Below are positions 5,064 through 5,319 of a stretch of 5,319 nucleotides of DNA, one piece after another (the first letter of the stretch is position 1; the number at the start of each line of letters is the position of its first letter). A program made the translations under genes and the position numbers. The stretch is taken from assembly GCA_946481445.1 (NCBI GenBank), contig CAMLOA010000177.1, positions 1 to 5,319 on the forward strand, read 5' to 3'. The notes beneath the pieces were generated by a model. It searched no databases and was not told the DNA's origin. It saw nothing but the letters and a program-made list of their open reading frames with translations. This DNA is from an uncultured Devosia sp. GTDB lineage: Bacteria; Pseudomonadota; Alphaproteobacteria; Rhizobiales; Devosiaceae.

Positions 5064-5319
5064 ATGACACAGGATACGCCTAACACCGACCGGTTCAGCC
5101 ATGATGCCGGCATCCTCGCGCAGGCCCTGCCGTATATGCAGCGCTACGAAGGCAAGACCGTCGTGGTCAAATATGGCGGCCACGCCATGGGCGATCTCAA
5201 GCTCGGCCAGGCCTTCGCCCGCGATATCGCCCTGCTCAAGCAGTCCAAGGTCAACCCCATCGTGGTGCATGGCGGCGGGCCGCAGATCGCCTCCATGCTC
5301 AAGAATCTGGGTATCGAAT
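5064..5319 (+). CDS. argB: Acetylglutamate kinase ArgB, N-terminal fragment (3' end outside window)
   Basis: The first 85 codons of a gene that runs off the right edge. ArgB phosphorylates N-acetyl-L-glutamate using ATP, the second step of arginine biosynthesis, in the cytoplasm. The fragment shows the amino acid kinase N-terminal nucleotide-binding elements: [10 protein letters not shown] (33-42) with the phosphate-binding Lys36, and VVHGGGPQI (67-75), the glycine-rich loop that binds acetylglutamate and ATP phosphates. The N-terminal helix preceding the kinase core ([15 protein letters not shown], 17-31) is the kind seen in arginine-sensitive forms, so feedback inhibition is likely but not proven. 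The ATG at 5064 is the first in frame after an upstream stop (5013); the Shine-Dalgarno sequence is weak. It is transcribed divergently from the sigma operon. Confidence 0.96.
   Translation, partial: MTQDTPNTDRFSHDAGILAQALPYMQRYEGKTVVVKYGGHAMGDLKLGQAFARDIALLKQSKVNPIVVHGGGPQIASMLKNLGIE

Noticed and set aside
1..5319. CRISPR arrays, tRNA or rRNA genes, insertion sequences, phage attachment sites.
   Set aside because: No repeat-spacer pattern, cloverleaf, transposase or integrase motif, or terminal inverted repeat was seen on either strand.

Overview
The window is high-GC, gene-dense DNA that looks like an alphaproteobacterial chromosome, probably Hyphomicrobiales and possibly Devosiaceae-like. 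This placement is an inference from the yidC - engB - argB order, which is typical of Rhizobiales, and from the look of the proteins; no search was possible. Both ends are cut: the left edge is the last 61 codons of yidC and the right edge is the first 85 codons of argB. The housekeeping genes yidC, engB and argB read rightwards. The six genes between engB and argB form a block of about 4 kb that reads leftwards.

Layout. 2-187: 3' end of the YidC membrane insertase gene. 196-223: strong hairpin with a weak T-run, between yidC and engB. 248-898: EngB ribosome-biogenesis GTPase. 916-1323 and 1325-2032 (minus): a DUF1801 protein and a class I glutamine amidotransferase-like protein, separated by 1 nt and likely co-translated. 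2078-2113: hairpin after msrB. 2124-2618 (minus): exported MsrB methionine sulfoxide reductase with a twin-arginine leader. 2744-2773: perfect 10-bp hairpin after the fasciclin gene. 2807-3373 (minus): secreted single-domain fasciclin protein. 3374-3607: promoter region with tandem repeats and an AT-rich patch. 3608-4321 and 4318-4869 (minus): RskA-type membrane anti-sigma factor and ECF sigma factor, overlapping by ATGA. 4870-5063: divergent intergenic region. 5064 to the end: argB.

How the genes fit together. An ECF sigma factor, an RskA-type anti-sigma factor and a small secreted fasciclin protein recall the SigK-RskA-MPT70/MPT83 system of Mycobacterium tuberculosis. The sigma factor has cysteines at 130 and 180 in its C-terminal part. 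Their 50-residue spacing equals that of the Cys133/Cys183 pair reported as redox-sensitive in M. tuberculosis SigK. With an exported MsrB as neighbour, the working model is an envelope redox-stress module: oxidation weakens sigma/anti-sigma binding, and the released sigma factor turns on its own operon, the fasciclin gene and perhaps msrB. Similar candidate ECF promoters lie upstream of the sigma and fasciclin genes (TGA-N-N-C, 13-14 nt, CCGCGT). The regulatory model is inference; the protein families are well supported.
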